Shown here: positions 9,070 through 16,890 of the stretch, in pieces | Numbering within the stretch: position 1 is the first letter of the stretch | Layout: every line of letters starts with the position of its first letter | Source of the DNA: Chryseobacterium tagetis | GTDB taxonomy: Bacteria > Bacteroidota > Bacteroidia > Flavobacteriales > Weeksellaceae | Direction: 5' to 3' | Length of the DNA: 64,000 bases | Assembly: GCF_016735585.2 (NCBI RefSeq) | Contig: NZ_JAERSE020000001.1 | Span: 744,001-808,000, forward strand | The notes under the pieces: model-generated | What the model was told of the DNA's origin: nothing | Databases searched by the model: none | The model's input: the letters and a program-made list of their open reading frames with translations, nothing else | Program-made: the position numbers and the translations under genes

Positions 9070-11292
9070 ATGAAAAGAATTTATTTCTTATTAGCATTTA
9101 CAGCATTCGGACTAAATCTGTTCGGGCAGAAGACCATTGATCAGAGAGTCTCTGAGCTGTTGTCTAAAATGACACTGGAAGAAAAAGTAGGACAGCTGGT
9201 TCAGTATAGCGGTTTTGAGTATGCAACAGGTCCTCAGAATTCCAATTCTGCGAATGTTTTAAATGAAATAAAACAGGGGAAAGTCGGTTCTATGCTTAAT
9301 GTAGCAGGAGCAGAAGAAACCAGAAAATTTCAGGAGTTAGCTTTAAAATCCAGATTGAGGATTCCTTTGTTATTCGGGCAGGATGTTATTCATGGATACA
9401 GAACAACATTTCCGGTGAATCTTGGTCAGGCGGCGAGTTGGGATTTAGGATTAATAGAAAAATCTGAAAGAATTGCTGCGACCGAAGCTTCAGCTTACGG
9501 GATTCACTGGACTTTTGCACCGATGGTGGATGTTGCCAGAGACCCGAGATGGGGAAGAGTAATGGAAGGTTCCGGCGAAGATACTTATTTAGGAACTCAG
9601 ATTGGGTTGGCCAGAATCAAAGGATTTCAGGGGAAAGGCCTTGGAAGTCTTGATGCTATCATGGCCTGTGCAAAACACTTTGCAGCATATGGAGCAGCGG
9701 TGGGCGGAAGAGACTATAATTCTGTTGACATGAGTTTAAGACAGCTGAACGAAACCTATCTTCCACCTTTCAAAGCGGCAGCAGAAGCCGGAGTAGCTAC
9801 TTTTATGAACTCTTTTAATGATATCAACGGAATTCCGGCAACAGCCAACAAATATATTCTGAGAGATCTGTTAAAAGGAAAATGGAATTATCAGGGCTTT
9901 GTGGTTTCAGACTGGGGAAGCATTGGCGAAATGGTTTCTCACGGCTATGCAAAAGACAATAAAGAAGCTGCGGAAAAAGCAATCCTTGCAGGGAGCGATA
10001 TGGATATGGAAAGCCGTGCTTATATGGCTGAACTTCCCAAACTGGTGCAGGAAGGAAAAGTGGATCCTAAATTTATTGATGAGGCTGCAAGAAGAATCCT
10101 GATTAAAAAGTTTGAGATGGGATTATTTGATGATCCGTACAGGTTCAGCAATGAGAAAAGACAGAAAGAACAGCTGAACAATCAGGAAAACAGAAAATTC
10201 GGAAGAGAATTTGGTTCGAAAAGCATTGTTTTGCTGAAAAACCAGAAGAATCTTTTACCTCTTTCAAGATCAACGAAAACAGTTGCTTTAATTGGTCCTT
10301 TCGGGAAAGAAACTTCTGCCAACCACGGATTTTGGTCGGTTGCCTTTAAAGACGACAGTCAAAGAATTATTACACAGTTTGACGGAATCAAAAATCAGCT
10401 GGACAAAAATTCTACCTTATTATATGCAAAAGGAGCCAATGTTGATGATCAGGACAAGTCTATGTTTGCAGAAGCGGTAGAAACAGCAAAAAAAGCAGAT
10501 ATTGTGATCATGACCTTAGGGGAAGGTTCTTCAATGAGCGGTGAGGCGAAAAGCAGAAGCAATCTGCATTTTACAGGAGTTCAGGAAGACCTGTTAAAAG
10601 AAATTGCCAAAACGGGAAAACCGATTGTTTTAATGATCAATGCGGGTAGACCTTTGGTTTTTGATTGGGCGGCAGACAATATTCCAACGATCATATACAC
10701 TTGGTGGCTGGGAACAGAAGCCGGAAACTCTATTGCAGACGTTCTTTTCGGAACCGTAAACCCGGGAGGAAAACTACCCATGACTTTCCCTAGAACGGAA
10801 GGACAAATTCCAGTGTATTACAATCACTATAATACAGGAAGACCTGCGAAAAATAATACGGACAGAAATTATGTTTCTGCTTATATCGATCTGGATAATG
10901 ATCCGAAGTTTCCTTTTGGTTACGGGTTAAGCTATACCCAGTTCAAATATTCTGATATGATCCTGAGTTCAACAGACCTTAAAGGAAATCAGACTTTAAC
11001 AGTGAGCGTAAATGTTGCCAATACGGGAAAATATGACGGGGAAGAAGTGATACAGCTTTACATAAGAGATTTATTTGGAAAAGTGATAAGACCTGTGAAA
11101 GAATTAAAAGGTTTCCAGAAAGTTTTCATTAAAAAAGGAGAAACTAAAACCATCACATTTACTTTAACTCCGGAAAATCTGAAATTCTACGATGACGAAC
11201 TGAATTTTGACTGGGAAAGCGGAGCATTCGACATTATGATCGGAACCGATTCTCAGAATGTTCAGACAAAAAGAATTAATTGGTCAAAATAA
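9070..11292 (+). CDS. bglX: GH3-family beta-glucosidase (BglX-like)
   Basis: A 740-residue exported enzyme (signal ending LFGQ) that removes terminal glucose from beta-glucan oligosaccharides. The order is GH3 N-terminal barrel, alpha/beta sandwich, then C-terminal fibronectin-III-like domain (about 640-730). The conserved KHFAAYGA motif is near residue 200 and the catalytic nucleophile is Asp281 in VVSDWGS. It has no lipobox, so it is probably periplasmic. This matches BglX-type enzymes in length and layout. It sits between the surface GH30 and the GH16 endoglucanase, fitting the last step of degradation. Confidence 0.92.
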   Translation: MKRIYFLLAFTAFGLNLFGQKTIDQRVSELLSKMTLEEKVGQLVQYSGFEYATGPQNSNSANVLNEIKQGKVGSMLNVAGAEETRKFQELALKSRLRIPLLFGQDVIHGYRTTFPVNLGQAASWDLGLIEKSERIAATEASAYGIHWTFAPMVDVARDPRWGRVMEGSGEDTYLGTQIGLARIKGFQGKGLGSLDAIMACAKHFAAYGAAVGGRDYNSVDMSLRQLNETYLPPFKAAAEAGVATFMNSFNDINGIPATANKYILRDLLKGKWNYQGFVVSDWGSIGEMVSHGYAKDNKEAAEKAILAGSDMDMESRAYMAELPKLVQEGKVDPKFIDEAARRILIKKFEMGLFDDPYRFSNEKRQKEQLNNQENRKFGREFGSKSIVLLKNQKNLLPLSRSTKTVALIGPFGKETSANHGFWSVAFKDDSQRIITQFDGIKNQLDKNSTLLYAKGANVDDQDKSMFAEAVETAKKADIVIMTLGEGSSMSGEAKSRSNLHFTGVQEDLLKEIAKTGKPIVLMINAGRPLVFDWAADNIPTIIYTWWLGTEAGNSIADVLFGTVNPGGKLPMTFPRTEGQIPVYYNHYNTGRPAKNNTDRNYVSAYIDLDNDPKFPFGYGLSYTQFKYSDMILSSTDLKGNQTLTVSVNVANTGKYDGEEVIQLYIRDLFGKVIRPVKELKGFQKVFIKKGETKTITFTLTPENLKFYDDELNFDWESGAFDIMIGTDSQNVQTKRINWSK

Positions 11293-11311
11293 TATAAATT
11301 TAGTGGTCAGG

Positions 11312-11333
11312 AGCGGGATGAAACCCGCTTTTG
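11312..11333 (+). terminator. Rho-independent terminator after GH3 gene
   Basis: AGCGGG pairs with CCCGCT (6 bp, loop ATGAAA) and is followed by TTTT, 20 bp after the GH3 stop codon. Confidence 0.6.
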
Positions 11334-11376
11334 GCGGTAAAGAACATTAGGTTTTAATGAATTTGAATGTTGTATT

Positions 11377-11417
11377 TGTCATTCTGAAAGGAACGAAGCA
11401 GATGGAAGAATCTCCAT
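11377..11417. repeat. Dispersed intergenic repeat-like segment
   Basis: The segment begins GTCATTCTGAAAGGAACGAA and ends GAAGAATCT. It closely resembles the short intergenic repeats (GTCATTCTGAACGAAGTGAAG type) that I recall from many Bacteroidota genomes. Only one copy is visible here, so repeat status rests on recall. Confidence 0.4.
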
Positions 11418-11529
11418 GAATAATAGAGATTTTCCCTGTATCAGAGGGATAAACTTTGAAAATAGATGAGAATGCCTTAATTTTAATTCAATTTTTAAAA
11501 TCAACATAGAAAAACCTCAACCTTTATAT

Positions 11530-12333
11530 ATGAAATTACAAAATATCACAACCATTTTTATCGGAGGAAGTCTCCTGTTTTCCGCTTTAAACTGTGCTTC
11601 AAACCAACCCTATTCAAAAAGAAAATTAATATGGAGTGATGAGTTTAATTATAAAGGGTTACCGGATTCTTCCAAATGGAACTACGACGTAGGTGGTCAT
11701 GGGTTTGGAAATGAAGAATCTCAGTTCTATACAAAAGACCGGTTGGAAAATGCAAGGGTAGAAAAAGGAAACTTAATCATAGAAGCAAGAAAAGAAAACT
11801 GGGAAGAAAGTAAGTATACCTCAGCAAGACTTTTGACTAAAGGTAAATTTGCATTTCAATACGGAACCGTTGAGGTAAGAGCCAAGCTTCCTAAAGGACG
11901 CGGAACCTGGCCTGCTATATGGATGCTGAGTGAAGACATGAAAAAGTGGCCCAATGACGGAGAAATAGACATTATGGAACATGTGGGATATGATCAGGGG
12001 ATTATTCATGCTTCTGTTCACACAAAAAATTACAATCATCTGAAGGCATCAGAAAAAACAGATACTTTGAAAGTGGATGATGCCAGTGAAAAGTTCCATG
12101 TTTATAAAGCGGACTGGACGCCGGATAAAATTGAGTTTTATATCGATGATCAGAAGTTCTTTACTTATGAAAACGAAACCAAAACCTATGAAACATGGCC
12201 TTTTGACAAACCGTATTTCCTCCTTTTAAATTTAGCGGTCGGAGGATTATGGGGCGGGAAAAGAGGTATTGATGATAGTATTTTTCCTCAAAAATATTAT
12301 ATAGACTATATAAGAGTCTATCAGAATAAATAA
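11530..12333 (+). CDS. GH16-family endo-beta-glucanase (laminarinase-like), lipoprotein
   Basis: A 267-residue lipoprotein (signal ending ALNCAS). The GH16 signature EIDIME gives nucleophile Glu145, Asp147 and acid/base Glu150. ARLLTKGKFAFQYGTVEVRAKLP and the WPAIWML stretch are typical of family 16 laminarinases. The EIDIMEH form without an extra residue pattern of lichenases favours beta-1,3-glucanase. It would cut the glucan backbone at the surface, giving oligosaccharides to SusCD. It is separated from GH3 by 237 bp with a terminator and a repeat, so it may be its own unit. Confidence 0.9.
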   Translation: MKLQNITTIFIGGSLLFSALNCASNQPYSKRKLIWSDEFNYKGLPDSSKWNYDVGGHGFGNEESQFYTKDRLENARVEKGNLIIEARKENWEESKYTSARLLTKGKFAFQYGTVEVRAKLPKGRGTWPAIWMLSEDMKKWPNDGEIDIMEHVGYDQGIIHASVHTKNYNHLKASEKTDTLKVDDASEKFHVYKADWTPDKIEFYIDDQKFFTYENETKTYETWPFDKPYFLLLNLAVGGLWGGKRGIDDSIFPQKYYIDYIRVYQNK

Positions 12334-12346
12334 TAGATATCGCTAA

Positions 12347-12403
12347 ATTCCCCTCCTTTGGAGGGGTGGATAAATTTTCATTGAAAATTTAGACGAGGTG
12401 GTT
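12347..12403. repeat. REP-like intergenic repeat with two hairpins
   Basis: CCCCTC/GAGGGG (12350-12366) is followed by AAATTTTCA/TTGAAAATTT (12372-12390), ending in GAGGTGGTTT. The CCCCTCCTTTGGAGGGGTGG...GAGGTGGT layout matches a dispersed element I recall as common in Bacteroidota intergenic DNA. It fills most of the gap between the GH16 and GH30 genes. Confidence 0.5.
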
Positions 12404-12429
12404 TAAACATATAAATTAGAAAAGATATA

Positions 12430-13869
12430 ATGAAGAGATTAGTCGTAAGTTGTTTTGTAGTCGGGATGGCTTTTAATGCCAATGCACAGAACTACTGGAA
12501 AAAAAATGCCGGTAAAGCAGCCAGAATTTACCTTACCAATTCCACTACCAATGAAAAAATGGTAGACAAAGGAAGTGTAAAATTTGAAAAGCTTGACCAA
12601 CCTAAAGAAACGGATGCCTGCATTTTTGTAGATCCGGATTTTAAATATCAGAAACTGATAGGAATAGGAGGGGCCATCACAGATGCTTCTGCCGAGACCT
12701 TTTATAAGATGCCTAAGAACAAGCAGAAAGAGATTCTTGATGCGTACTATGGCAAGAACGGATTAGGATATACCGTTGTGCGTACCAGTATGAATTCATG
12801 TGATTTCTCAAGCGATTCATACACCTATGTTCAGGATAATGATACTGCTCTGAAGACATTCAATGTCGCCCACGATGAGAAGTATAAAATTCCATTAATT
12901 AAAGAAGCTCAGAAAGCGATTGGAAAAGATTTTACCTTCTATTTTTCCCCTTGGAGTCCACCAGCCTGGATGAAATCTAATAAAAGTCTGTATAAAGGCG
13001 GAAGATTAGAAAACGAATACTATCAACCATGGGCTGATTATTATGTAAAATTCATCAAAGAATACGAAAAAAGAGGAATTAATATTTGGGGTCTGACCGT
13101 TCAGAACGAACCTATGGCCACACAGAGTTGGGAATCCTGCATCTATACAGCGCAGGAAGAAGGGGAGTTCCTTAAAAATAATTTAGGGCCAACCCTTTGG
13201 AAAAACGGCTATAAAGATAAAAAAGTAATGATCTGGGATCATAACAGAGATCTTATTTATCAAAGAGCTACTACAACATTAGGAGATCCGGAAACCGCAA
13301 AATATGCATCCGGAATCGGGTATCACTGGTACGAAACATGGAATAACAAAACCCAGCTTTTTGATAATCTGGCAGAAACACAAAGAGCTTTCCCGGATAA
13401 ATTCCTTGCCTTTACAGAAGGCTGCAAAGAACAGTTTGACCTTTCTAAAATCTATGATGTAAAGCTAGGCGAGCTATACGGCAGAAATATGATCAACGAC
13501 TTCAATAAAGGAACTGCTTTATGGACGGATTGGAATGTACTTCTTGATGAAACGGGAGGGCCTAACCACGTTGGAAATTTCTGTTTTGCACCAATTATAG
13601 CAGACACCAAAACAGGAGAGCTTCATTATACCTATGAATATTACTATGTAGGACACGTTTCGAAATTCATTAAACCGAATGCACAGAGAGTCGGAAGCTC
13701 ATCCAACAGGGTAGCTTTAACTTCTACCACCTTTTTGAATGAAAACGGACAGCTGGTAACAGTCATCATGAATGATACAGACAACGACATCGATGCTAAT
13801 TTATGGATCGAAGGAATGGCTGCCAAAATTGCTGCACCTGCACACTCTATACAGACCGTAATTTTATAA
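12430..13869 (+). CDS. GH30-family glycosidase, soluble exported
   Basis: A 479-residue enzyme with a Sec signal ending FNANAQ and no lipobox. It is GH30, in clan GH-A: proposed acid/base Glu227 in VQNEPM and nucleophile Glu330 in FTEGC. The GIGGAITDASAETFYKMP start and the C-terminal beta-sandwich ending in HSIQTVIL are glucosylceramidase/beta-1,6-glucanase-like. It differs clearly from the first GH30 in this locus and lacks its lipid anchor, which suggests a periplasmic enzyme for imported fragments and a surface one for polymer. Confidence 0.88.
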   Translation: MKRLVVSCFVVGMAFNANAQNYWKKNAGKAARIYLTNSTTNEKMVDKGSVKFEKLDQPKETDACIFVDPDFKYQKLIGIGGAITDASAETFYKMPKNKQKEILDAYYGKNGLGYTVVRTSMNSCDFSSDSYTYVQDNDTALKTFNVAHDEKYKIPLIKEAQKAIGKDFTFYFSPWSPPAWMKSNKSLYKGGRLENEYYQPWADYYVKFIKEYEKRGINIWGLTVQNEPMATQSWESCIYTAQEEGEFLKNNLGPTLWKNGYKDKKVMIWDHNRDLIYQRATTTLGDPETAKYASGIGYHWYETWNNKTQLFDNLAETQRAFPDKFLAFTEGCKEQFDLSKIYDVKLGELYGRNMINDFNKGTALWTDWNVLLDETGGPNHVGNFCFAPIIADTKTGELHYTYEYYYVGHVSKFIKPNAQRVGSSSNRVALTSTTFLNENGQLVTVIMNDTDNDIDANLWIEGMAAKIAAPAHSIQTVIL

Positions 13870-13897
13870 ACTTCATATTAATTTTATTTTATTATTT

Positions 13898-13920
13898 CGG
13901 CGGCTCCTTTGGAGCCGCCG
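13898..13920. terminator. Perfect 10-bp hairpin after the glucanase locus
   Basis: CGGCGGCTCC and GGAGCCGCCG pair perfectly with a TTT loop, 29 bp after the last GH30 stop codon. There is no T-run directly after it. Confidence 0.6.
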
Positions 13921-13923
13921 ATT

Positions 13924-13961
13924 AAAATGCCAGTCTTCCGTTAGGAAGACTGGCATTTTTT
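13924..13961. terminator. Rho-independent terminator ending the glucanase locus
   Basis: A perfect 16-bp stem (AAAATGCCAGTCTTCC) with loop GTTA runs into TTTTTT. It directly follows the preceding hairpin and closes the polysaccharide locus. Confidence 0.85.
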
Positions 13962-13998
13962 GTTCGGATTCCTTTATTTCATTTTTTGTAGAGCAATC

Positions 13999-14070
13999 TC
14001 CATTTTATCACAAAAATGGAATAAAAGCACACTCAACACTACCTGTGAGTGTAAGTGAGTGTGCTTTTAT
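13999..14070. other. Two further inverted repeats before the BspA-like gene
   Basis: TCCATTTT/AAAATGGA (13999-14020) is followed by a perfect 15-bp stem ATAAAAGCACACTCA (14021-14035) with its complement (14056-14070). The 20-base loop holds a nested ACACT/AGTGT pair. With the two hairpins just upstream this makes four in 173 bp, within a 324-bp gap between genes. It could be terminators plus a structured RNA or a REP-type element. I see no ORF in the gap. Confidence 0.5.
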
Positions 14071-14193
14071 ATGATGAAAATGAGTAAGATACTTCATTTT
14101 TGTAGGTCAAATTGTTGCGTGCGCATATTGATTGCCTGTGCCCAAAAGTGATTACACACCAACAGCTATTTACTCACAATTAAAATTATTATT

Positions 14194-15840
14194 ATGAAAA
14201 AATTACTATTTATTCTTTTATGCTTTGCGATGTCTTTCATCAAAGCACAGAACCCAATTATCACCACTTGGCAGCAAACCGATGCTGCTCCTATTGCACT
14301 TTATACTACTGGCACCTATACCTACACATGGGTCAGTACGAGCGACCCGTCTATCAATGGCAGTGGTACGGGAAATAGCTCCGGCACTACTTATATTAGC
14401 TTACCATCTTCAGCTCATCCTACCTATACTGTTTCGATATACCCAACCTCCCAGTTCAGATTTAATTTTTTTACAGGATCGGCTTCTAGTTCTAAATTAA
14501 AAAATATCAACCAATGGGGAGATGTGAACTGGGTCCCGGATTTATCTCAAATGTTTTATGGTTGTAATAATTTAGAAATAACAGCTACCGATATTCCTGA
14601 TTTTTCTAATGTTACCAATATGTCTTATATGTTTTACAACTGTTCCAGCCTCATAACTGTTCCTAATATGAGCAATTGGGATGTATCTAATGTTACCACT
14701 ATGTATTATATGTTTGGATTTGCAGACCATTTTAATCAGGATATAGGCAATTGGGATGTGTCTAATGTGACTGATATGTCTTATATGTTTGATGGGACAG
14801 ACGATTTTAACCAGGATATAGGCAATTGGGATGTATCGAATGTGACCAATATGGGTGGTATGTTTAGTAACGCAATCACTTTTAACCAGGATATAGGCAA
14901 TTGGGATGTATCGAATGTGACCAATATGGGTGGTATGTTTAGTAACGCAATCACTTTTAACCAGGATATAGGCAATTGGGATGTATCAAGCGTTACCAAT
15001 ATGGGAAGTATGTTTTATAATACTTTATTAGGAAGTCAATTTAACCAGAATATAGGCTCTTGGGATGTATCGAATGTGACCGATATGGGTGGTATGTTTA
15101 GTGGTGCCACCACTTTTAATCAAGATATAAGCTATTGGGATGTATCTAAGGTGACCAATATGCCCAATATGTTTAGTGGTGCCACCACTTTTAATCAAGA
15201 TATAAGCTATTGGGATGTATCTAAGGTGACCAATATGCCCAATATGTTTAGTAGTGCTACCACTTTTAACCAGGATATAAGCTCTTGGGATGTATCTAAG
15301 GTAACCAATATGTCTTATATGCTTTATCAGTCCACCAATTTTAACCAAAATCTTGGGAGCTGGAACCTTAAAGCAGGTGTCCTGTTAAATGCCATGTTAA
15401 GTTATTCTGGGATGAATTGCGAAAATTACAGCAAAACATTAAAAGGCTGGGCAGAAAATTCAAGCACTCCCAATAGCAGGATCCTTGGGGTATACGGGCT
15501 AAAATACGGATCTGCCGGACAAACCTACAGAAATATCTTGACAGGCACCAAAGGCTGGACAATATCAGGAGATACCTATGATGCAAGTTGTACCGCCACT
15601 CTTTCTACAGCAGACGTAGTAAAAGATACAGTTACAAAAGTGTATCCTAACCCTACCACAGGTATATTCTATATAGAAGCAGACACAAAAAGCAATGCAC
15701 AGCTCTATGACAGTGCAGGAAAACTGATAAAAACCATCAGCTTGAACGCAGGAAAAACCACAGTAGATATCTCTGAACTTCCAACAGGCGTTTACTTTAT
15801 TAAACAGGAAAATACATCTGCTAAGATTATTAAAAAGTAA
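14194..15840 (+). CDS. BspA/DUF285-repeat surface protein with T9SS sorting domain
   Basis: A 548-residue exported protein (signal ending FIKAQ). Residues about 125-400 hold about nine copies of a 25-residue repeat with core [20 protein letters not shown], the DUF285 / BspA-type leucine-rich-like repeat found in bacterial surface and adhesion proteins. Two adjacent pairs of repeats are identical or almost identical in DNA. The C-terminus (VYPNPTTG...GVYFIKQ...KIIKK) is a type A T9SS sorting domain, so it should be secreted and attached at the surface. The role is unknown; adhesion is the usual suggestion for this family. Confidence 0.88.
   Translation: MKKLLFILLCFAMSFIKAQNPIITTWQQTDAAPIALYTTGTYTYTWVSTSDPSINGSGTGNSSGTTYISLPSSAHPTYTVSIYPTSQFRFNFFTGSASSSKLKNINQWGDVNWVPDLSQMFYGCNNLEITATDIPDFSNVTNMSYMFYNCSSLITVPNMSNWDVSNVTTMYYMFGFADHFNQDIGNWDVSNVTDMSYMFDGTDDFNQDIGNWDVSNVTNMGGMFSNAITFNQDIGNWDVSNVTNMGGMFSNAITFNQDIGNWDVSSVTNMGSMFYNTLLGSQFNQNIGSWDVSNVTDMGGMFSGATTFNQDISYWDVSKVTNMPNMFSGATTFNQDISYWDVSKVTNMPNMFSSATTFNQDISSWDVSKVTNMSYMLYQSTNFNQNLGSWNLKAGVLLNAMLSYSGMNCENYSKTLKGWAENSSTPNSRILGVYGLKYGSAGQTYRNILTGTKGWTISGDTYDASCTATLSTADVVKDTVTKVYPNPTTGIFYIEADTKSNAQLYDSAGKLIKTISLNAGKTTVDISELPTGVYFIKQENTSAKIIKK
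14789..15300 (+). repeat. 75-bp tandem coding repeats inside the BspA-like gene
   Basis: Repeats of 75 bp (25 codons), with one 84-bp copy. Two consecutive copies from about 14809 to 14958 are identical over a full period, and a second adjacent pair (about 15115-15264) is nearly so. This is a sign of recent duplication by slippage or recombination. Confidence 0.85.
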
Positions 15841-15855
15841 TATCAATAATAAAGC

Positions 15856-15886
15856 AACAGGCTGTCTTTTTCAGGGGGCCTGTTTT
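15856..15886 (+). terminator. Terminator after the BspA-like gene
   Basis: AACAGGC pairs with GCCTGTT (7 bp), followed by TT, 16 bp after the stop codon. It lies between this gene and the next one downstream. Confidence 0.6.
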
Positions 15887-15914
15887 AAATTAACCAAATC
15901 AAAAATCAATTATT

Positions 15915-16406
15915 ATGGCACTAGAAAATTTAATCAGCATTTCGTTCTCAGAAGCAGAACTTACCCAGTTGGATCAGGCTATCACCAGTATCGAAACCGT
16001 ACTGCAGGGCAAAACCATCAATCTCGATGCAGAGCAGAGACAACAGTACGGCAGCATTGCCGAGCAAAACAAGCTCTTTGTCAACAAAGCCAAATCTTAT
16101 ATGGAGCAGTATCCTCAGTTTGTTCCTCCGTTTTTAGACAAAGCAGAATATGACAGGGATTATGCCGCCAGACAACAGCTGGAAATCCGTATGCAGCGCC
16201 TTTCTTCCGTTACCGAGCAGCTATCGGATACCAAAACCCTCTTAGATTTTGACAATTACCACAACTCACTTACTTTTTACAGGAATCTGAGATACCTTTC
16301 CCGTGAGAATATGCCTGGAACCAACGTAATCTATGATGATATGAAACAGTTCTTTGTAAGCAGCCCTACAGCTTCGCCTAACGAAGACAATAAAGCCGGT
16401 TCCTAA
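15915..16406 (+). CDS. Unknown small helical protein
   Basis: A 163-residue protein that I do not recognise. It has no signal peptide or membrane segment. It is rich in Gln, Glu and Leu with mostly helical stretches (SEAELTQLDQAITSIETVLQG; QQLEIRMQRLSSVTEQLSD) and a Ser/Pro-rich tail. It looks cytoplasmic and possibly coiled-coil. Its stop codon lies within the first unit of the degenerate ~22-bp repeat array that follows. The clean start and typical codon use make it a likely real gene. Confidence 0.6.
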   Translation: MALENLISISFSEAELTQLDQAITSIETVLQGKTINLDAEQRQQYGSIAEQNKLFVNKAKSYMEQYPQFVPPFLDKAEYDRDYAARQQLEIRMQRLSSVTEQLSDTKTLLDFDNYHNSLTFYRNLRYLSRENMPGTNVIYDDMKQFFVSSPTASPNEDNKAGS

Positions 16407-16690
16407 CCCCTTTTACCCGGTCCCGAACCACCCCTCAGACGGTCCTGAAGTGGCTGTAACCGGTTGGTGAAGTGATGAAAGGAACTTCTCTAGATGGGTA
16501 TACCTGGTTCCCAACCCCTTAAAAGGGGTTTCCCAAATGGCTGCAGACACTTCCACAAGTCCTTGCAGACACTTAGCAACCGCGTTCAGGCACTTCAATA
16601 ACCGGCTGCAAGGGCTTTTACAAGTAGTTTTCACCAATTAGAAACCGGTTACAGGTAACTCACCAACCGGTTTCAGCTGGTCTGTGAATC
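16396..16690. repeat. Degenerate ~22-bp tandem repeat array
   Basis: About 13-14 consecutive units of 21-23 bp. A usual unit starts nnTTCC, has AA near position 9-10 and often CCGGTT followed by CAG, for example GGTTTCCCAAATGGCTGCAG and ACTTAGCAACCGCGTTCAGG. Units are diverged but stay in register. The array starts at the end of the 163-residue gene and runs into the next spacer. A perfect palindrome AACCCCTT-AA-AAGGGGTT lies at 16513-16530. Function is unknown. Confidence 0.6.
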
Positions 16691-16708
16691 TTAATGATTG
16701 TAAATAAA

Positions 16709-16751
16709 ATACGACCTACTTTGTCGTATCTCTGAAATACCTTTGTTTCAG
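16709..16751. other. Two small hairpins in the spacer after the repeat array
   Basis: ATACGAC/GTCGTAT (16709-16729) and CTGAAA/TTTCAG (16732-16751). Apart from these and the promoter at 16839, I see nothing in 16691-16890. Confidence 0.35.
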
Positions 16752-16838
16752 CGATAATAAGAGGGGATAAAATCTCTCTGATATGATAAAATTCACAATT
16801 ATTTCATTATAAATCTAATATGTGTGAACTAAAAACAA

Positions 16839-16846
16839 TATTTTTG
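16839..16846 (+). promoter_or_regulatory. -7 element for the T9SS cargo/Rhs operon
   Basis: TATTTTTG followed by C matches the Bacteroidota -7 consensus TAnnTTTG, 44 bp upstream of the 16891 start codon. It could drive the three closely spaced genes from 16891 to 25542. Confidence 0.55.
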
Positions 16847-16890
16847 CAACGTTTTAAGAATTAATAACAATAAAACTTAAATAAACTCGG

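Noticed and set aside
14781..15348. Long open frames on the minus strand with repeats (for example [20 protein letters not shown])
   Set aside because: They are mirror frames of the 75-bp coding repeats of the BspA-like gene, with no start context of their own.
16413..16637. 74-residue frame on the minus strand within the 22-bp array
   Set aside because: The frame follows the repeat period and has no homology or start signal; the array explains it.
16396..16690. CRISPR array
   Set aside because: Units are directly joined without spacers, diverged, and no cas gene is near.
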